DNA from: Litorimonas taeanensis | GTDB taxonomy: Bacteria > Pseudomonadota > Alphaproteobacteria > Caulobacterales > Maricaulaceae | Length of the DNA stretch: 64,000 nucleotides | Assembly (NCBI RefSeq): GCF_003634015.1 | Contig: NZ_RBII01000002.1 | Coordinates: 771,597 to 835,596, forward strand | Reading direction: 5' to 3' | Shown here: positions 45,871 to 56,136 of the stretch, piece after piece | Position numbering within the stretch: the stretch's first letter is position 1 | Layout of the letters: every line of letters begins with the position of its first letter | Position numbers and translations under genes: made by a program | The notes under the pieces: model-generated | Database searches by the model: none | What the model was told of the DNA's origin: nothing | What the model saw: the letters and a program-made list of their open reading frames with translations, nothing else

Positions 45871-46872
45871 ATGTTGCCGTCTGCCCGTATTTGGTCTCAA
45901 CGCCTTGCCCCTTTTAAAAAGGCAGAAGACGGGCGGGCCGTTTTAGAGTTATTGATTACCATCATACCATTTTTTGCCCTCTGGGCCGCCATTTGGGCAG
46001 GGGTGAGTGCGGGGCAATATTGGGCCGTTATTGGCTTTATCCCTGCTGGGGGGTTGTTGGTTCGTCTGTTCATCATTCAACATGATTGCGGCCACCAAGC
46101 CATGTTTAAACATCGCCGCGTCAATGATTGGGTGGGCCGCTTTATCGGGATATTGACACTGACACCCTATGATCACTGGAAACGGGGACATGCGCTCCAC
46201 CATGCGGGGTCAGGGAATTTGGATCGTCGCGGCATGGGCGATGATATTGTGACGATGACGGTCGAAGAATATAAAGCCGCCTCGAAATGGGGGCGCTTTA
46301 AATATCGTCTTTATCGCCACCCGATTGTGATGTTTGGCATAGGCCCAGCCTATGTGTTTTTTCTGCATAACCGTTTGCCATTGGGCGCAATGAAAGAAGG
46401 ATTCAAACCTTGGGCCAGTGCGCTTTTGACCAATTTGGGCGTGGCTTTGCTGTACGGCGTTTTAATTTGGGCTGTGGGGTGGAAAGTCTTTGTGCTTATT
46501 CAAATCCCGACCGTGATTGTGGCGGCCTCTATCGGCGTTTGGATGTTTTATGTGCAGCATCAATTCGACGATACCCATTGGTCGCGCACCGGCGAATGGG
46601 ACAGGAAACATGCCGCCCTACAGGGCAGTTCTTATTATGATTTACCCGCCTGGTTGATGTGGGTGACGGGGAATATTGGCGTGCATCATGTGCATCACCT
46701 CTCGGCGCGGATACCCTTTTATCAATTGCCAAAAATTTTAAAAACCTATCCCGAGCTGAAATCCGTCGGGCGGCTGACCTTTTTACAAAGCTTGAAATGT
46801 GTGAAATTGGCGCTCTGGTGCGAGACCCAAAAACGCATGGTCAGTTTTCAAGCGGTGAAGATCAAAGCCTAG
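45871..46872 (+). CDS. Membrane fatty acid desaturase
   Basis: A protein of about 333 residues from the ATG at 45871, with TAGGAT upstream; an earlier start at 45835 lies within the decayed upstream region. The three histidine boxes of acyl-lipid desaturases are present: HDCGH, HALHH and HHVHHL. There are four or more membrane segments (LLITIIPFFALWAAIWAGV, YWAVIGFIPAGGLLVRLF, LLTNLGVALLYGVLIWAVG). It introduces a double bond into membrane acyl chains using a di-iron site. The third box form and size resemble DesA/Bacillus Des-like enzymes; position specificity cannot be read. It overlaps the stop of the convergent small gene by 4 bases. Confidence 0.88.
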   Translation: MLPSARIWSQRLAPFKKAEDGRAVLELLITIIPFFALWAAIWAGVSAGQYWAVIGFIPAGGLLVRLFIIQHDCGHQAMFKHRRVNDWVGRFIGILTLTPYDHWKRGHALHHAGSGNLDRRGMGDDIVTMTVEEYKAASKWGRFKYRLYRHPIVMFGIGPAYVFFLHNRLPLGAMKEGFKPWASALLTNLGVALLYGVLIWAVGWKVFVLIQIPTVIVAASIGVWMFYVQHQFDDTHWSRTGEWDRKHAALQGSSYYDLPAWLMWVTGNIGVHHVHHLSARIPFYQLPKILKTYPELKSVGRLTFLQSLKCVKLALWCETQKRMVSFQAVKIKA

Positions 46873-47075
46873 GAGTCAAATGACCCATAAGTTTTGGTCA
46901 CGAAAATATCGAGCATATCTTCGGGAAAGCTATCGGCGTGTAATTTGCCGTTACGGTCGAACCACTGACAGGCCCAAATCGGCGTCTCTCCGTCTTGACC
47001 ATCCGCCTTTTTAACCGTCATTTTGGGCCCGCCTGATTTTAGGCGAACAATCTGACCTATTTCAAAAATTTCCAT
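46869..47075 (-). CDS. DUF2158 (YodC-like) small protein
   Basis: A product of 68 residues from the ATG at 47075: EIGQIVRLKSGGPKMTVKKADG, then WACQWFDRNGKLHADSFPEDML. The V-x-LKSGGPxMTV start and W-C-x-WF pattern are those of the YodC/DUF2158 family, small SH3-like beta proteins of unknown function, here with an extra N-terminal open stretch I leave out. It converges on the desaturase gene with a four-base overlap of stops. Confidence 0.85.
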   Translation of the reverse strand: MEIFEIGQIVRLKSGGPKMTVKKADGQDGETPIWACQWFDRNGKLHADSFPEDMLDIFVTKTYGSFDS

Positions 47076-47330
47076 GTGGGGCTTTCTATGTTTCGGGCGG
47101 CTTAGCGGTTTTAAGCGTGGGGGGCAATGTGTGGGTGGCACTTGTTAGTGTGTGATTTATTGGGTTCGAGCATAGCACGACCAAAAAATGTGAAACCCTA
47201 CCCTGTTCACCTAACTCAAAATGTGGGCGAGTTTCGCGAGCTGGAAACAAACATTCTAGTTCCAGCTTTTATTAAGACAGGGTTGCAAAGTTCGCTTCAT
47301 ACACCCAACTTGAGAGGTGCGGAGGTTTAA

Positions 47331-48362
47331 ATGAATAAAAAGTATCAAGTCTTTATAAGCTCAACTTATGTTGATTTACGTCAAGAAAGACAACACGTTA
47401 TACAAGCGCTTCTTGAGTTAGACTGTATTCCGTCTGGAATGGAACTTTTCCCCGCTGCAGATGAAGACCAATGGAGCTTAATAAAATCAATAATTGATGA
47501 ATGTGATTATTACATTTTGATTGTTGGAGGGCGCTATGGTTCTACTAATGTGGAGGGCATTAGCTATACAGAAATGGAATATAATTATGCTCTTTCGACG
47601 GGAAAGCCGATAATAGCATTCCTTCATAAAGATCCCTCCAAGATTGAAGTTGGCAAAAGCGAGAGTGATGTTGAAGGTCAGAAGCGGCTTGAGAGTTTTC
47701 GAAGTTTAGTTCAAAAAAAAATGTGTAAGTTTTGGGCTTCACCTGAGGAGCTAGGTTCTGTTGTTAGTCGAAGCTTAATTAATCTTCAGCGTAAAAGCCC
47801 TGGAGTGGGGTGGGTGAGAGGTGACCTTGTATCTGATAAAGAGGCTTCACAGGAAATTTTAAAGCTTAGTAAGAAAGTTGAAGAACTCGAAAGGCAATTA
47901 AATAAAGCAAGAACGCAGGCGCCTTCTGGAACAGAAAAGCTTGCTCAAGGAGACGACAAGTTTGAACTGCAAACTTATTTCAGTACTGGTTCCATTTTTG
48001 AAGGTAACCAGCAGGAGTGGATGGAAAAAATTCAAATGACATGGAGCGAATTATTTTTCGCAATTTCGCCATCTATGATAAATGAATGCGTTGAGGCTAA
48101 ATTGAAAAATAGGTTGTCCTCTGCCGCAAGAGAAGTATTGCTTACCAAGCTTGCAGAATATGAACATTTGAAGGAAGAAGCCATTGATAAGTTTTTTTTA
48201 AAAGAAACAGATTTTGAGACAATAGTCATTCAATTTCGTGCCCTTGGACTAATCAAAAAGTCAGAGAAGAACAGATCCGTTAAGGATAGCATGACTTATT
48301 GGACGTTAACTCCATACGGAAACGAAGTTATGAACCGATTAAGGGCTATACCGAAATCATGA
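47331..48362 (+). CDS. DUF4062-domain protein with coiled coil and winged-helix-like end
   Basis: A protein of 343 residues. The start KYQVFISSTYVDLRQERQHVIQALLELDCIPSGMELFPAADEDQW is a textbook DUF4062 domain, a Rossmann-like TIR-related fold, with DECDYYILIVGGRYG and YTEMEYNYALSTGKPIIAFLH following, about residues 1-90. Residues 175-202 form a coiled coil (ILKLSKKVEELERQLNKAR). The C-terminal 60 residues (FETIVIQFRALGLIKKSEKNRS...YWTLTPYGNEVMNRL) look like a winged helix. A strong GGAGG lies 10 bases upstream. The gene is AT-rich compared with its neighbours and sits alone between core genes, which suggests transfer. DUF4062 proteins are often seen with signalling or anti-phage modules; no such partner is here. 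Confidence 0.85.
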   Translation: MNKKYQVFISSTYVDLRQERQHVIQALLELDCIPSGMELFPAADEDQWSLIKSIIDECDYYILIVGGRYGSTNVEGISYTEMEYNYALSTGKPIIAFLHKDPSKIEVGKSESDVEGQKRLESFRSLVQKKMCKFWASPEELGSVVSRSLINLQRKSPGVGWVRGDLVSDKEASQEILKLSKKVEELERQLNKARTQAPSGTEKLAQGDDKFELQTYFSTGSIFEGNQQEWMEKIQMTWSELFFAISPSMINECVEAKLKNRLSSAAREVLLTKLAEYEHLKEEAIDKFFLKETDFETIVIQFRALGLIKKSEKNRSVKDSMTYWTLTPYGNEVMNRLRAIPKS

Positions 48363-48402
48363 AACGATAACACAAATTGCCACTGGCTCACGCTTCGCGA
48401 TA

Positions 48403-48430
48403 ATTAAATCCATTTTCAAATGGATTTAAT
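48403..48430 (-). terminator. Terminator overlapping the lepA stop
   Basis: A perfect 13-bp stem, ATTAAATCCATTT 48403-48415 and AAATGGATTTAAT 48418-48430, with a 2-base loop. The stem includes the lepA stop codon. It also lies 41 bases beyond the DUF4062 stop, so it may serve both genes. Confidence 0.65.
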
Positions 48431-50246
48431 CATCATCCATCTTAAGCGCGGCGATAAAGGCCTCTTGCGGTATCTCGACCTTACCGAATTGGCGCATACG
48501 TTTCTTACCCTTTTTCTGCTTATCGAGCAGTTTACGCTTACGCGAGGCGTCGCCGCCGTAACATTTGGCGGTCACATCTTTGCGCATGGCGGCGATGGTT
48601 TCGCGGGCGATAATGCGTCCGCCAATGGCGGCTTGGACGGGGATTTTGAATAAATGTCTGGGAATAAGGTCTTTGAGGCGTTCGCACATTTGGCGTCCGC
48701 GGCTTTCTGCATTGCTTCGGTGAACCAGCATAGAAAGCGCATCGACAGGGTCGCCATTGACGAGGATGCTCATTTTAACCAAATCGCCTTCTTTTAACCC
48801 AATGCTTTGATAGTCGAAACTGGCATAGCCTTTGGATACGGATTTCAAGCGGTCATAAAAGTCAAAGACCACTTCGTTGAGCGGTAATTCATATTCCACC
48901 ATGGCGCGGGCACCGACATAGGACAGCCCCGTTTGCACGCCGCGTCTATCTTGGCAGAGCTTTAAGATACCGCCTAAATAATCGTCAGGTGTCATGATCG
49001 TGGCTTTGATCCACGGCTCTTCGATATTCTCGATTTGCATGACGTCCGGCATATCGGCGGGGTTATGAAGGTGAAGTGTTGTCCCGTCGCGCATATTCAT
49101 TGTGTAAACAACAGACGGCGCTGTCGTAATCAGGTCCAGATCAAATTCACGTTCTAGGCGTTCTTGAATAATCTCAAGATGTAAAAGGCCAAGGAAGCCA
49201 CAGCGGAAACCAAAGCCGAGCGCGGCGGAGGTTTCCATCTCATAACTAAAGCTCGCATCATTAAGGCGCAATCGGCCCATTGCGGCGCGCAGGTCTTCGA
49301 AATCAGCGGCGTCCACAGGGAAGATGCCACAGAACACAACGGGCTGGGCGGGTTTAAATCCAGCCAGCGCCTTTTCCGTCGGGCGTTTATCTTCGGTGAT
49401 AGTATCGCCGACAGCGGCGTCAGCGACCTCTTTGATAGAGGCGGTAAAGAAGCCCACTTCGCCCGGCCCCATAGAGGCCACATCGGTTGGCTTGGGTTTA
49501 AACACACCAACTTTATCCACTGTATAGCTCGCGCCTGTATTCATGGTGCGGATGCGCATACCTTTTTTAATCGTGCCTTCCATAATACGGAACAGCACAA
49601 CGACGCCCATATATGTGTCATACCACGCATCGACGAGCATGCCCTTAAGCGGCGCATTCGGGTCAGCTTCGGCTGGGGGCGGCAAGCGCATGGCAATGGC
49701 TTCGAGGACGTCTTCAATGCCAATGCCAGATTTGGCCGAACAGACAACGGCGTCAGAGGCGTCAAGGCCGATAACTTCTTCGATCTGTTCTTTGACGCGC
49801 TCAGGTTCGGCAGCCGGCAAATCAATTTTGTTTAAGACAGGAATAATCTCATGGTCATGTTCAATGGCTTGGTAAACATTGGCGAGGGTTTGCGCCTCGA
49901 CCCCTTGGGAGGCATCGACAACAAGGATAGAGCCCTCACAGGCCGAGAGCGACCGCGAGACTTCATAGGCAAAGTCAACATGGCCCGGCGTATCCATCAG
50001 GTTGAGGATATAGGTCTGACCGTCTTTGGCCTGATATTCAAGGCGCACCGTTTGCGCTTTAATTGTAATGCCGCGTTCTTTTTCAATATCCATATTGTCG
50101 AGCACTTGCTCGCTCATTTCGCGGTCCGTCAGCCCGCCTGTAAAAGCGATAAGGCGGTCGGCCAATGTGGACTTTCCGTGGTCAATATGCGCCACGATAG
50201 AAAAGTTGCGGATACGGCTTTGATATGTGGAATTTGCTTCAGTCAT
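48426..50246 (-). CDS. lepA: Elongation factor 4 (LepA)
   Basis: A translational GTPase of about 606 residues: [21 protein letters not shown] (P loop), [11 protein letters not shown] (switch), [24 protein letters not shown] and the LepA-specific CTD with [36 protein letters not shown] and [21 protein letters not shown]. The start at 50246 ([15 protein letters not shown]) is chosen by family length; the ATG nine codons earlier is possible. It acts on ribosomes, at the membrane under stress and in initiation. It faces katG. Confidence 0.96.
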   Translation of the reverse strand: MTEANSTYQSRIRNFSIVAHIDHGKSTLADRLIAFTGGLTDREMSEQVLDNMDIEKERGITIKAQTVRLEYQAKDGQTYILNLMDTPGHVDFAYEVSRSLSACEGSILVVDASQGVEAQTLANVYQAIEHDHEIIPVLNKIDLPAAEPERVKEQIEEVIGLDASDAVVCSAKSGIGIEDVLEAIAMRLPPPAEADPNAPLKGMLVDAWYDTYMGVVVLFRIMEGTIKKGMRIRTMNTGASYTVDKVGVFKPKPTDVASMGPGEVGFFTASIKEVADAAVGDTITEDKRPTEKALAGFKPAQPVVFCGIFPVDAADFEDLRAAMGRLRLNDASFSYEMETSAALGFGFRCGFLGLLHLEIIQERLEREFDLDLITTAPSVVYTMNMRDGTTLHLHNPADMPDVMQIENIEEPWIKATIMTPDDYLGGILKLCQDRRGVQTGLSYVGARAMVEYELPLNEVVFDFYDRLKSVSKGYASFDYQSIGLKEGDLVKMSILVNGDPVDALSMLVHRSNAESRGRQMCERLKDLIPRHLFKIPVQAAIGGRIIARETIAAMRKDVTAKCYGGDASRKRKLLDKQKKGKKRMRQFGKVEIPQEAFIAALKMDDD

Positions 50247-50375
50247 CGCAGGGTATTTAGCGAAAGGCGTCATATAAGCAAGCGCGGTTTTCTGTGGCCT
50301 ACTGTGTCAGATAGGGAACAGGCTCGGAGTCTATAGGCGTGGCCAAGGGGTTTTCGGGGGTTTTCGGGCATGACC

Positions 50376-50412
50376 ATAGGTTTTGCCGATGGTTGTTATT
50401 GAATAAATCGAT
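50376..50412 (+). promoter_or_regulatory. OxyR operator upstream of katG
   Basis: The sequence fits the OxyR consensus of four half-sites at 11-base steps: ATAG 50376-50379, CGAT 50387-50390, ATTG 50398-50401 and CGAT 50409-50412, giving two ATAG-N7-CTAT-like units separated by 7 bases. Outside the central 7-base spacer it matches the site at oxyR in 26 of 30 positions. It ends where a promoter-like -35 starts. Confidence 0.75.
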
Positions 50413-50441
50413 TAGCTCTATCAACAGGCCTGCGCTATACC
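50412..50441 (+). promoter_or_regulatory. Predicted katG promoter
   Basis: A weak -35 (TTAGCT, 50412-50417) overlaps the last operator base and is followed, after 18 bases, by the -10 TATACC (50436-50441). This predicts a transcript start near 50448. A poor -35 touching the operator is usual for OxyR-activated promoters. Confidence 0.5.
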
Positions 50442-50473
50442 TTGCTCATAATTATTCTATCGGAGAAAGATAA

Positions 50474-52690
<2,217 letters not shown>

Positions 52691-52711
52691 ACAGTCCGAT
52701 ATTCCGATTAT

Positions 52712-52739
52712 AAAAGCCGCCTAAGGGCGGCTTTTTTTA
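52712..52739 (+). terminator. Rho-independent terminator of katG
   Basis: AAAGCCGCC 52713-52721 pairs with GGCGGCTTT 52726-52734 around TAAG, followed by a run of T. It lies 20 bases after the katG stop. Confidence 0.92.
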
Positions 52740-52844
52740 TGATGCGAACTATCAGCGGAACTGTGCCGCTCTGACTGTCTCAATTGAATTAACAGCCTTG
52801 AATAAAGGGTGATAGGGGGGCTAAATTAAATGCGCTATGACGCC

Positions 52845-53501
52845 CTACATCATAGAGGAAACGGCTTCGGCATGGTCGTTTAGGGCTTTTGCCCCTTCGG
52901 GTGTTAAGCCGTAAATGCCTCTGTCAATTTTTTCGAACCATCCATAATGGTTCGCCGCCATAAGGTTTCTGGCTTTCTCAAACCCTGCCATTTTTGCTAC
53001 ATAAGAGGCTTTGCAGGCGCCTTCGTCGTGTAAGACTTTGGCGCAGCGTAGCGCGCCTTGGCGATAAGACGTCATCATGCCAGATGAGGTCATACCACCA
53101 GAGTTAGGATCACCGTGACGGCTTTCAAATTCAGAAATCAATTTCGTTTTACGGGCCTTTATTTTGCGCGGGGTAAAGGGCTTGGGCTCGCAATGCACCA
53201 CGACTTTCCCATCCGATAGGCGCACTGTAATTAATCCAATACCCAGGCGGCGGCAGAGCATTTTATTACGCCGAATAGCGACGAGCGCTGCTTTTCCTGA
53301 TTTACGCGGCACAGCAATATAAACCTGATCCGTCATAGATTGGCGGTTAATCGCCTGATGGAATAAAGACAGGGTGAAGCCTGTTTTTAATTCAATGATA
53401 ATGGGCTCATCGTCGTCTTTGGCCAATGGCATGGCAACCATATCGGCCGCGCCAACTTCGCCCTTTACCGCATAGCCGCAGGCCGTGAAAAAAGATTTCA
53501 C
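52845..53501 (-). CDS. DUF2161 (PD-(D/E)XK-like) protein with an unresolved start
   Basis: The frame from a GTG at 53501 gives 218 residues. GYAVKGEVGAADMVAMPLAKDDDEPIIIELKTGFTLSLFHQAINRQ holds the nuclease-like core (Asp in AADMV, E-x-K in IELKTGF), typical of DUF2161. The end looks like a winged helix (YGWFEKIDRGIYGLTPEGAKAL). The family normally starts about ten residues earlier with ETDLYAPVK-type text. Here these residues (KETDLYAP) are encoded in frame just upstream (53502-53525), but there is no ATG, GTG or TTG between them and the in-frame stop at 53565-53567. So the true start may be an ATA (53526-53528) or ATC (53544-53546). It follows the small membrane protein gene closely. Confidence 0.8.
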   Translation of the reverse strand: MKSFFTACGYAVKGEVGAADMVAMPLAKDDDEPIIIELKTGFTLSLFHQAINRQSMTDQVYIAVPRKSGKAALVAIRRNKMLCRRLGIGLITVRLSDGKVVVHCEPKPFTPRKIKARKTKLISEFESRHGDPNSGGMTSSGMMTSYRQGALRCAKVLHDEGACKASYVAKMAGFEKARNLMAANHYGWFEKIDRGIYGLTPEGAKALNDHAEAVSSMM

Positions 53502-53551
53502 GGGGGCGTAGAGATCTGTCTCTTTTATAGTCTTAGCTTTGGCGATGGTCT

Positions 53552-53740
53552 TTATCGCGCGGATTTAGGCCCAATAAAGAACCAGATGATTAATCCGATG
53601 ACGGGGAAAAATAAAACAAAGAGAATCCATATCACTTTACCCAGACCAGAGGCTTTGGAATTAATAACGCTAATAATGGCCCAGAGGGATAGGGCTAAAT
53701 GGATAAATCCTAAAAGCCCGCCTTCAAATGTTAATTGCAT
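53552..53740 (-). CDS. PLDc_N-type small membrane protein
   Basis: A product of 62 residues with two membrane helices: FIHLALSLWAIISVINS and VIWILFVLFFPVIGLIIWFFIGPK. The GKVIWILFVLFFPVIGLIIWFFIG text is the phospholipase D-nuclease N-terminal (PLDc_N) domain, often found as a stand-alone protein of unknown function. Its stop lies a few bases before the possible start of the DUF2161 gene, suggesting coupling. Confidence 0.88.
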   Translation of the reverse strand: MQLTFEGGLLGFIHLALSLWAIISVINSKASGLGKVIWILFVLFFPVIGLIIWFFIGPKSAR

Positions 53741-53779
53741 AAATGTCTCCTTTACATGTCTGTTGCATGAGTGGGCTTG

Positions 53780-54685
53780 TTACTCGGTCTTGACGCTCTC
53801 TGGTAGGCCCTTACGAATAATATCAGCCAAAGCCCTGACGGCTTTGACTCTTGGAAATTGTTTTCGATAGGTCAAATATATTTGCCGCGCCGCGCCCTTA
53901 TCAGACAGCTCTCTGGAGGACAGGTCTAGGTCATGAGTCCAGCCTCCTCGCATGGCAAGCGCTGGTACCAAAGTCACGCCTTGGCCCGAGGCCACTAAAT
54001 TTATCAGTGTTTCAAGGCTTGTGGCGCGCAGGCTTTGGCGACGCCGTTTTTGCGGTGGGCGGCAAATGGAAAGCGCCTGATCGCGAAAACAATGCCCTTC
54101 GGTTAGCAGCAGCACATCCTCATCTTTTACGTCCGTCATAGAAACAGTCTCTGATGAGTCCAATATATGGCCCTTTGGAAAAATGAGCCAAAAGGGTTCT
54201 GAATATAATTCAATTGCAGTCAGGCTCTCATCTTCGGGCGGGGTGGCCAACACGGCTACATCTAATTCCCCTGATATTAAGGCCTCTATCAGTCGATCTG
54301 TAATATCTTCGCGGTAATTCACAGAAAGGTTCTTTAATTCTGATTGAATATTTCTGACGAAACGCGGGATAAGATAGGGCGCGACTGTGGGTATCAAGCC
54401 CAGTGAAATTGTTCCAGCGAGCGGATCTTGCGCGGCGGCCGCGACAGATTTAATGCGCCTCGCCGCGTCAGTGGCTTCGCGCGCAATGGTAATTATCTCT
54501 TTGCCGGTATCGGTGACGCGAATGCCTTTATGGCTTCGCTCGAATAAAATAACGCCTAGCTGTTCTTCGAGTTTTTTAATTTGACCTGACAATGTTGGCT
54601 GACTGACAAAGCAGGCTTCTGCGGCTTTGCCAAAATGTTTGAAATCCGCAACGGCGCAAATATATTCAAGGTCACGTAATGTCAT
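53780..54685 (-). CDS. oxyR: Peroxide-sensing LysR-family regulator OxyR
   Basis: A regulator of 301 residues. The N-terminal LysR helix-turn-helix begins MTLRDLEYICAVADFKHFGKAAEACFVSQPTLSGQIKKLEEQLGV. The redox pair is Cys199 and Cys208 in EGHCFRDQALSIC, numbered and spaced as in E. coli OxyR, so it should form an intramolecular disulphide with H2O2. Together with katG, 1.1 kb away, this makes a peroxide response pair. An OxyR-type operator ends only 3 bases before the start codon, suggesting autorepression and a short or absent leader. Confidence 0.95.
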   Translation of the reverse strand: MTLRDLEYICAVADFKHFGKAAEACFVSQPTLSGQIKKLEEQLGVILFERSHKGIRVTDTGKEIITIAREATDAARRIKSVAAAAQDPLAGTISLGLIPTVAPYLIPRFVRNIQSELKNLSVNYREDITDRLIEALISGELDVAVLATPPEDESLTAIELYSEPFWLIFPKGHILDSSETVSMTDVKDEDVLLLTEGHCFRDQALSICRPPQKRRRQSLRATSLETLINLVASGQGVTLVPALAMRGGWTHDLDLSSRELSDKGAARQIYLTYRKQFPRVKAVRALADIIRKGLPESVKTE

Positions 54686-54688
54686 GGC

Positions 54689-54725
54689 ATAGGTATTGCC
54701 TATGAAAAAGATAGAATCAATCGAT
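54689..54725. promoter_or_regulatory. OxyR operator between oxyR and a divergent transcript
   Basis: Half-sites at 11-base steps: ATAG 54689-54692, CTAT 54700-54703, ATAG 54711-54714 and CGAT 54722-54725, so two ATAG-N7-C(T/G)AT units 7 bases apart. This is the OxyR consensus and nearly the same as the katG site, in the same orientation. On the right, -35-like TTTTAC (54725-54730) and -10 TATATC (54749-54754) have the same 18-base spacing as at katG. Confidence 0.82.
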
Positions 54726-54760
54726 TTTACGGCAGGTGAATCATGTCATATATCAAGATT

Positions 54761-54842
54761 GTCCCTAGTAGAGGCTGATAAAACCTCTTTGAAAGCCCAG
54801 GGCTGCGCTGATAGCGCCATGTCCCTAGCCTTGGGCTTTTAA
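54761..54842 (+). ncRNA. Candidate OxyR-activated small RNA (OxyS-like)
   Basis: The promoter predicted at the oxyR operator would start here. The transcript folds as AGAGG 54770-54774 with CCTCT 54784-54788, then a terminator-like stem AAAGCCCAGGGCT 54792-54804 with AGCCTTGGGCTTT 54827-54839, with GCGCT-GAT-AGCGC (54805-54817) inside its loop, then TTTTAAG. The motif TGTCCCTAG occurs at 54760-54768 and 54820-54828, a C-rich sequence that could pair with ribosome sites. No plausible ORF begins in this RNA. Position, divergence from oxyR and control resemble E. coli oxyS; the sequence does not. The alternative is a leader with attenuator for the next gene. Confidence 0.5.
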
Positions 54843-54895
54843 GACTCATATTGAGCTCTATTTGACGCCACCTAATATTCAGTGTAGTGTAAGCT

Positions 54896-55447
54896 ATGAA
54901 ATCTCTATTTCTAGTTTTGATGGCTGCTGTCTTAATGGGGTGTGCTTCGGCAGGAGACCAAAGCCAATCAAATTATGACCCGAGCTATAAATTGTCTGAA
55001 GTGGCGGTATTATCAGAGGGGCATTTTGGCCTTGAAAAAGATGCTATCACGCAAGCGCTTCGCCCTACGTTTAAGAAATATGGCCGTCCAAGACTGTTTA
55101 TTTCTGGCCAAATGTCTTCCGTTGATGAACCCATGGCAGAGTGGCTATATGGGCAGGGACTGGTTCGCAAAAAGATAGGCCTGCCGGGGCATACCTTTTG
55201 GCGGATAGAGGGGCAGGGGTTACAGGGTAAGTTTAAACCCATGAAGGCGGCGCATCTGGTATATAATCGACAAGACCTTAAGCGCTTAGATACACCATTA
55301 CGGGCTATTGGTGATCTTAATAGGCGGGGGCAAACATTTACGGTCTTTGAGCGGGCACAGGAAGATCTCATAATTGTAACGATCAATAAGACCGAAGATT
55401 TGCCCGAAACTTCTAAATTTGATGATATTAAATTTTTTGAGAATTAA
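54896..55447 (+). CDS. Lipoprotein, diverged DUF1134 (EipA-like) paralogue
   Basis: A protein of 183 residues with a lipoprotein signal (MKSLFLVLMAAVLMGCASAG). The middle shares a pattern with the DUF1134 protein encoded 1.2 kb downstream: ALRPTFKKYGRPRLFISGQ against AIERLFKDRGRPTAYITGE, then YGQGLVRKK against YGKGTLWMKD, and LVYN against LVYG. The shared F-K-x-x-GRP-x-x-[YF]I[ST]G text points to a diverged copy. It lies just downstream of the OxyR-controlled promoter, so it could be part of the peroxide response. The role is unknown. Confidence 0.65.
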   Translation: MKSLFLVLMAAVLMGCASAGDQSQSNYDPSYKLSEVAVLSEGHFGLEKDAITQALRPTFKKYGRPRLFISGQMSSVDEPMAEWLYGQGLVRKKIGLPGHTFWRIEGQGLQGKFKPMKAAHLVYNRQDLKRLDTPLRAIGDLNRRGQTFTVFERAQEDLIIVTINKTEDLPETSKFDDIKFFEN

Positions 55448-55459
55448 TCCATTAAATTT

Positions 55460-56029
55460 ATGACAATAGAGTTTTCAGAGAGACAGCCAAATAGATCCCC
55501 TTTTTATAAATTTCAGGGTTGGCGATTTGCGGCTCTCTTTCTTGTCTTTATACTGTATTCGGCTTGGTATTTTGGGCCCGGATATTTTGGGCAGCTATCA
55601 AGAATAGAGGGTTATAGCCTGCTTCAAGAGCGCGGCTTCTATACGGGGGCTGAGGCACTCGCCGCGATTGAGGGCTTAAACGATGAAGGGCGCCGCCTTA
55701 AATTTCTGGCTCTCATTTTTGATGTGCCCTATCTGATTTTACAGGCGCTCCTATTCGAAGCCGCCATCGCGTTTGGCATATTACAAGCGCGCTTGGCCCA
55801 CCGTTTTTGGCAATGGCTTTTTATTCTACCTCTCGGATTTCTATTGGCCGATGTCCTGGAGGATAGCGCCTTAGCTTTGCTCCTATCGACAACGCAGTCC
55901 ATTTTTGGCGCGGCGGCGGGCTTGCTGACGCCATTGAAATTTATGATGTTTAGTCTGGCGGCGATAGCGTCGCTGGTTTTGTTTATTATAGGTATATGGG
56001 GTCGGTTTAGATCTCGTTCCGCCCTTTAA
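55460..56029 (+). CDS. Inner membrane protein of unknown function
   Basis: A protein of 189 residues with about four membrane helices (FAALFLVFILYSAWYF, LILQALLFEAAIAFGIL, WLFILPLGFLLADVLEDSALALLL, FSLAAIASLVLFIIGIW). The motif DVLEDSAL in the third is the most polar intramembrane text. I do not recognise a family. It starts 12 bases after the lipoprotein gene and may share its transcript. Confidence 0.7.
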   Translation: MTIEFSERQPNRSPFYKFQGWRFAALFLVFILYSAWYFGPGYFGQLSRIEGYSLLQERGFYTGAEALAAIEGLNDEGRRLKFLALIFDVPYLILQALLFEAAIAFGILQARLAHRFWQWLFILPLGFLLADVLEDSALALLLSTTQSIFGAAAGLLTPLKFMMFSLAAIASLVLFIIGIWGRFRSRSAL

Positions 56030-56136
56030 AGCCTAGATTAATTTACGCTCATAAACACCGCATTTTTTCAATTTATTAACCATACTGCGCAACAGAGAGG
56101 GCCAATTAATTATAGTCGAAAAAGATAGAGGCCCCC

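Noticed and set aside
47127-47330. 67-codon frame before the DUF4062 gene
   Set aside because: Crosses the start of the divergent small gene, no ribosome site and no resemblance; the GGAGG belongs to the DUF4062 start.
50418-50460. Three CTAT tetramers just before katG as an OxyR site
   Set aside because: Partner half-sites do not fit. The better site is at 50376-50412 and one CTAT is part of the -10.
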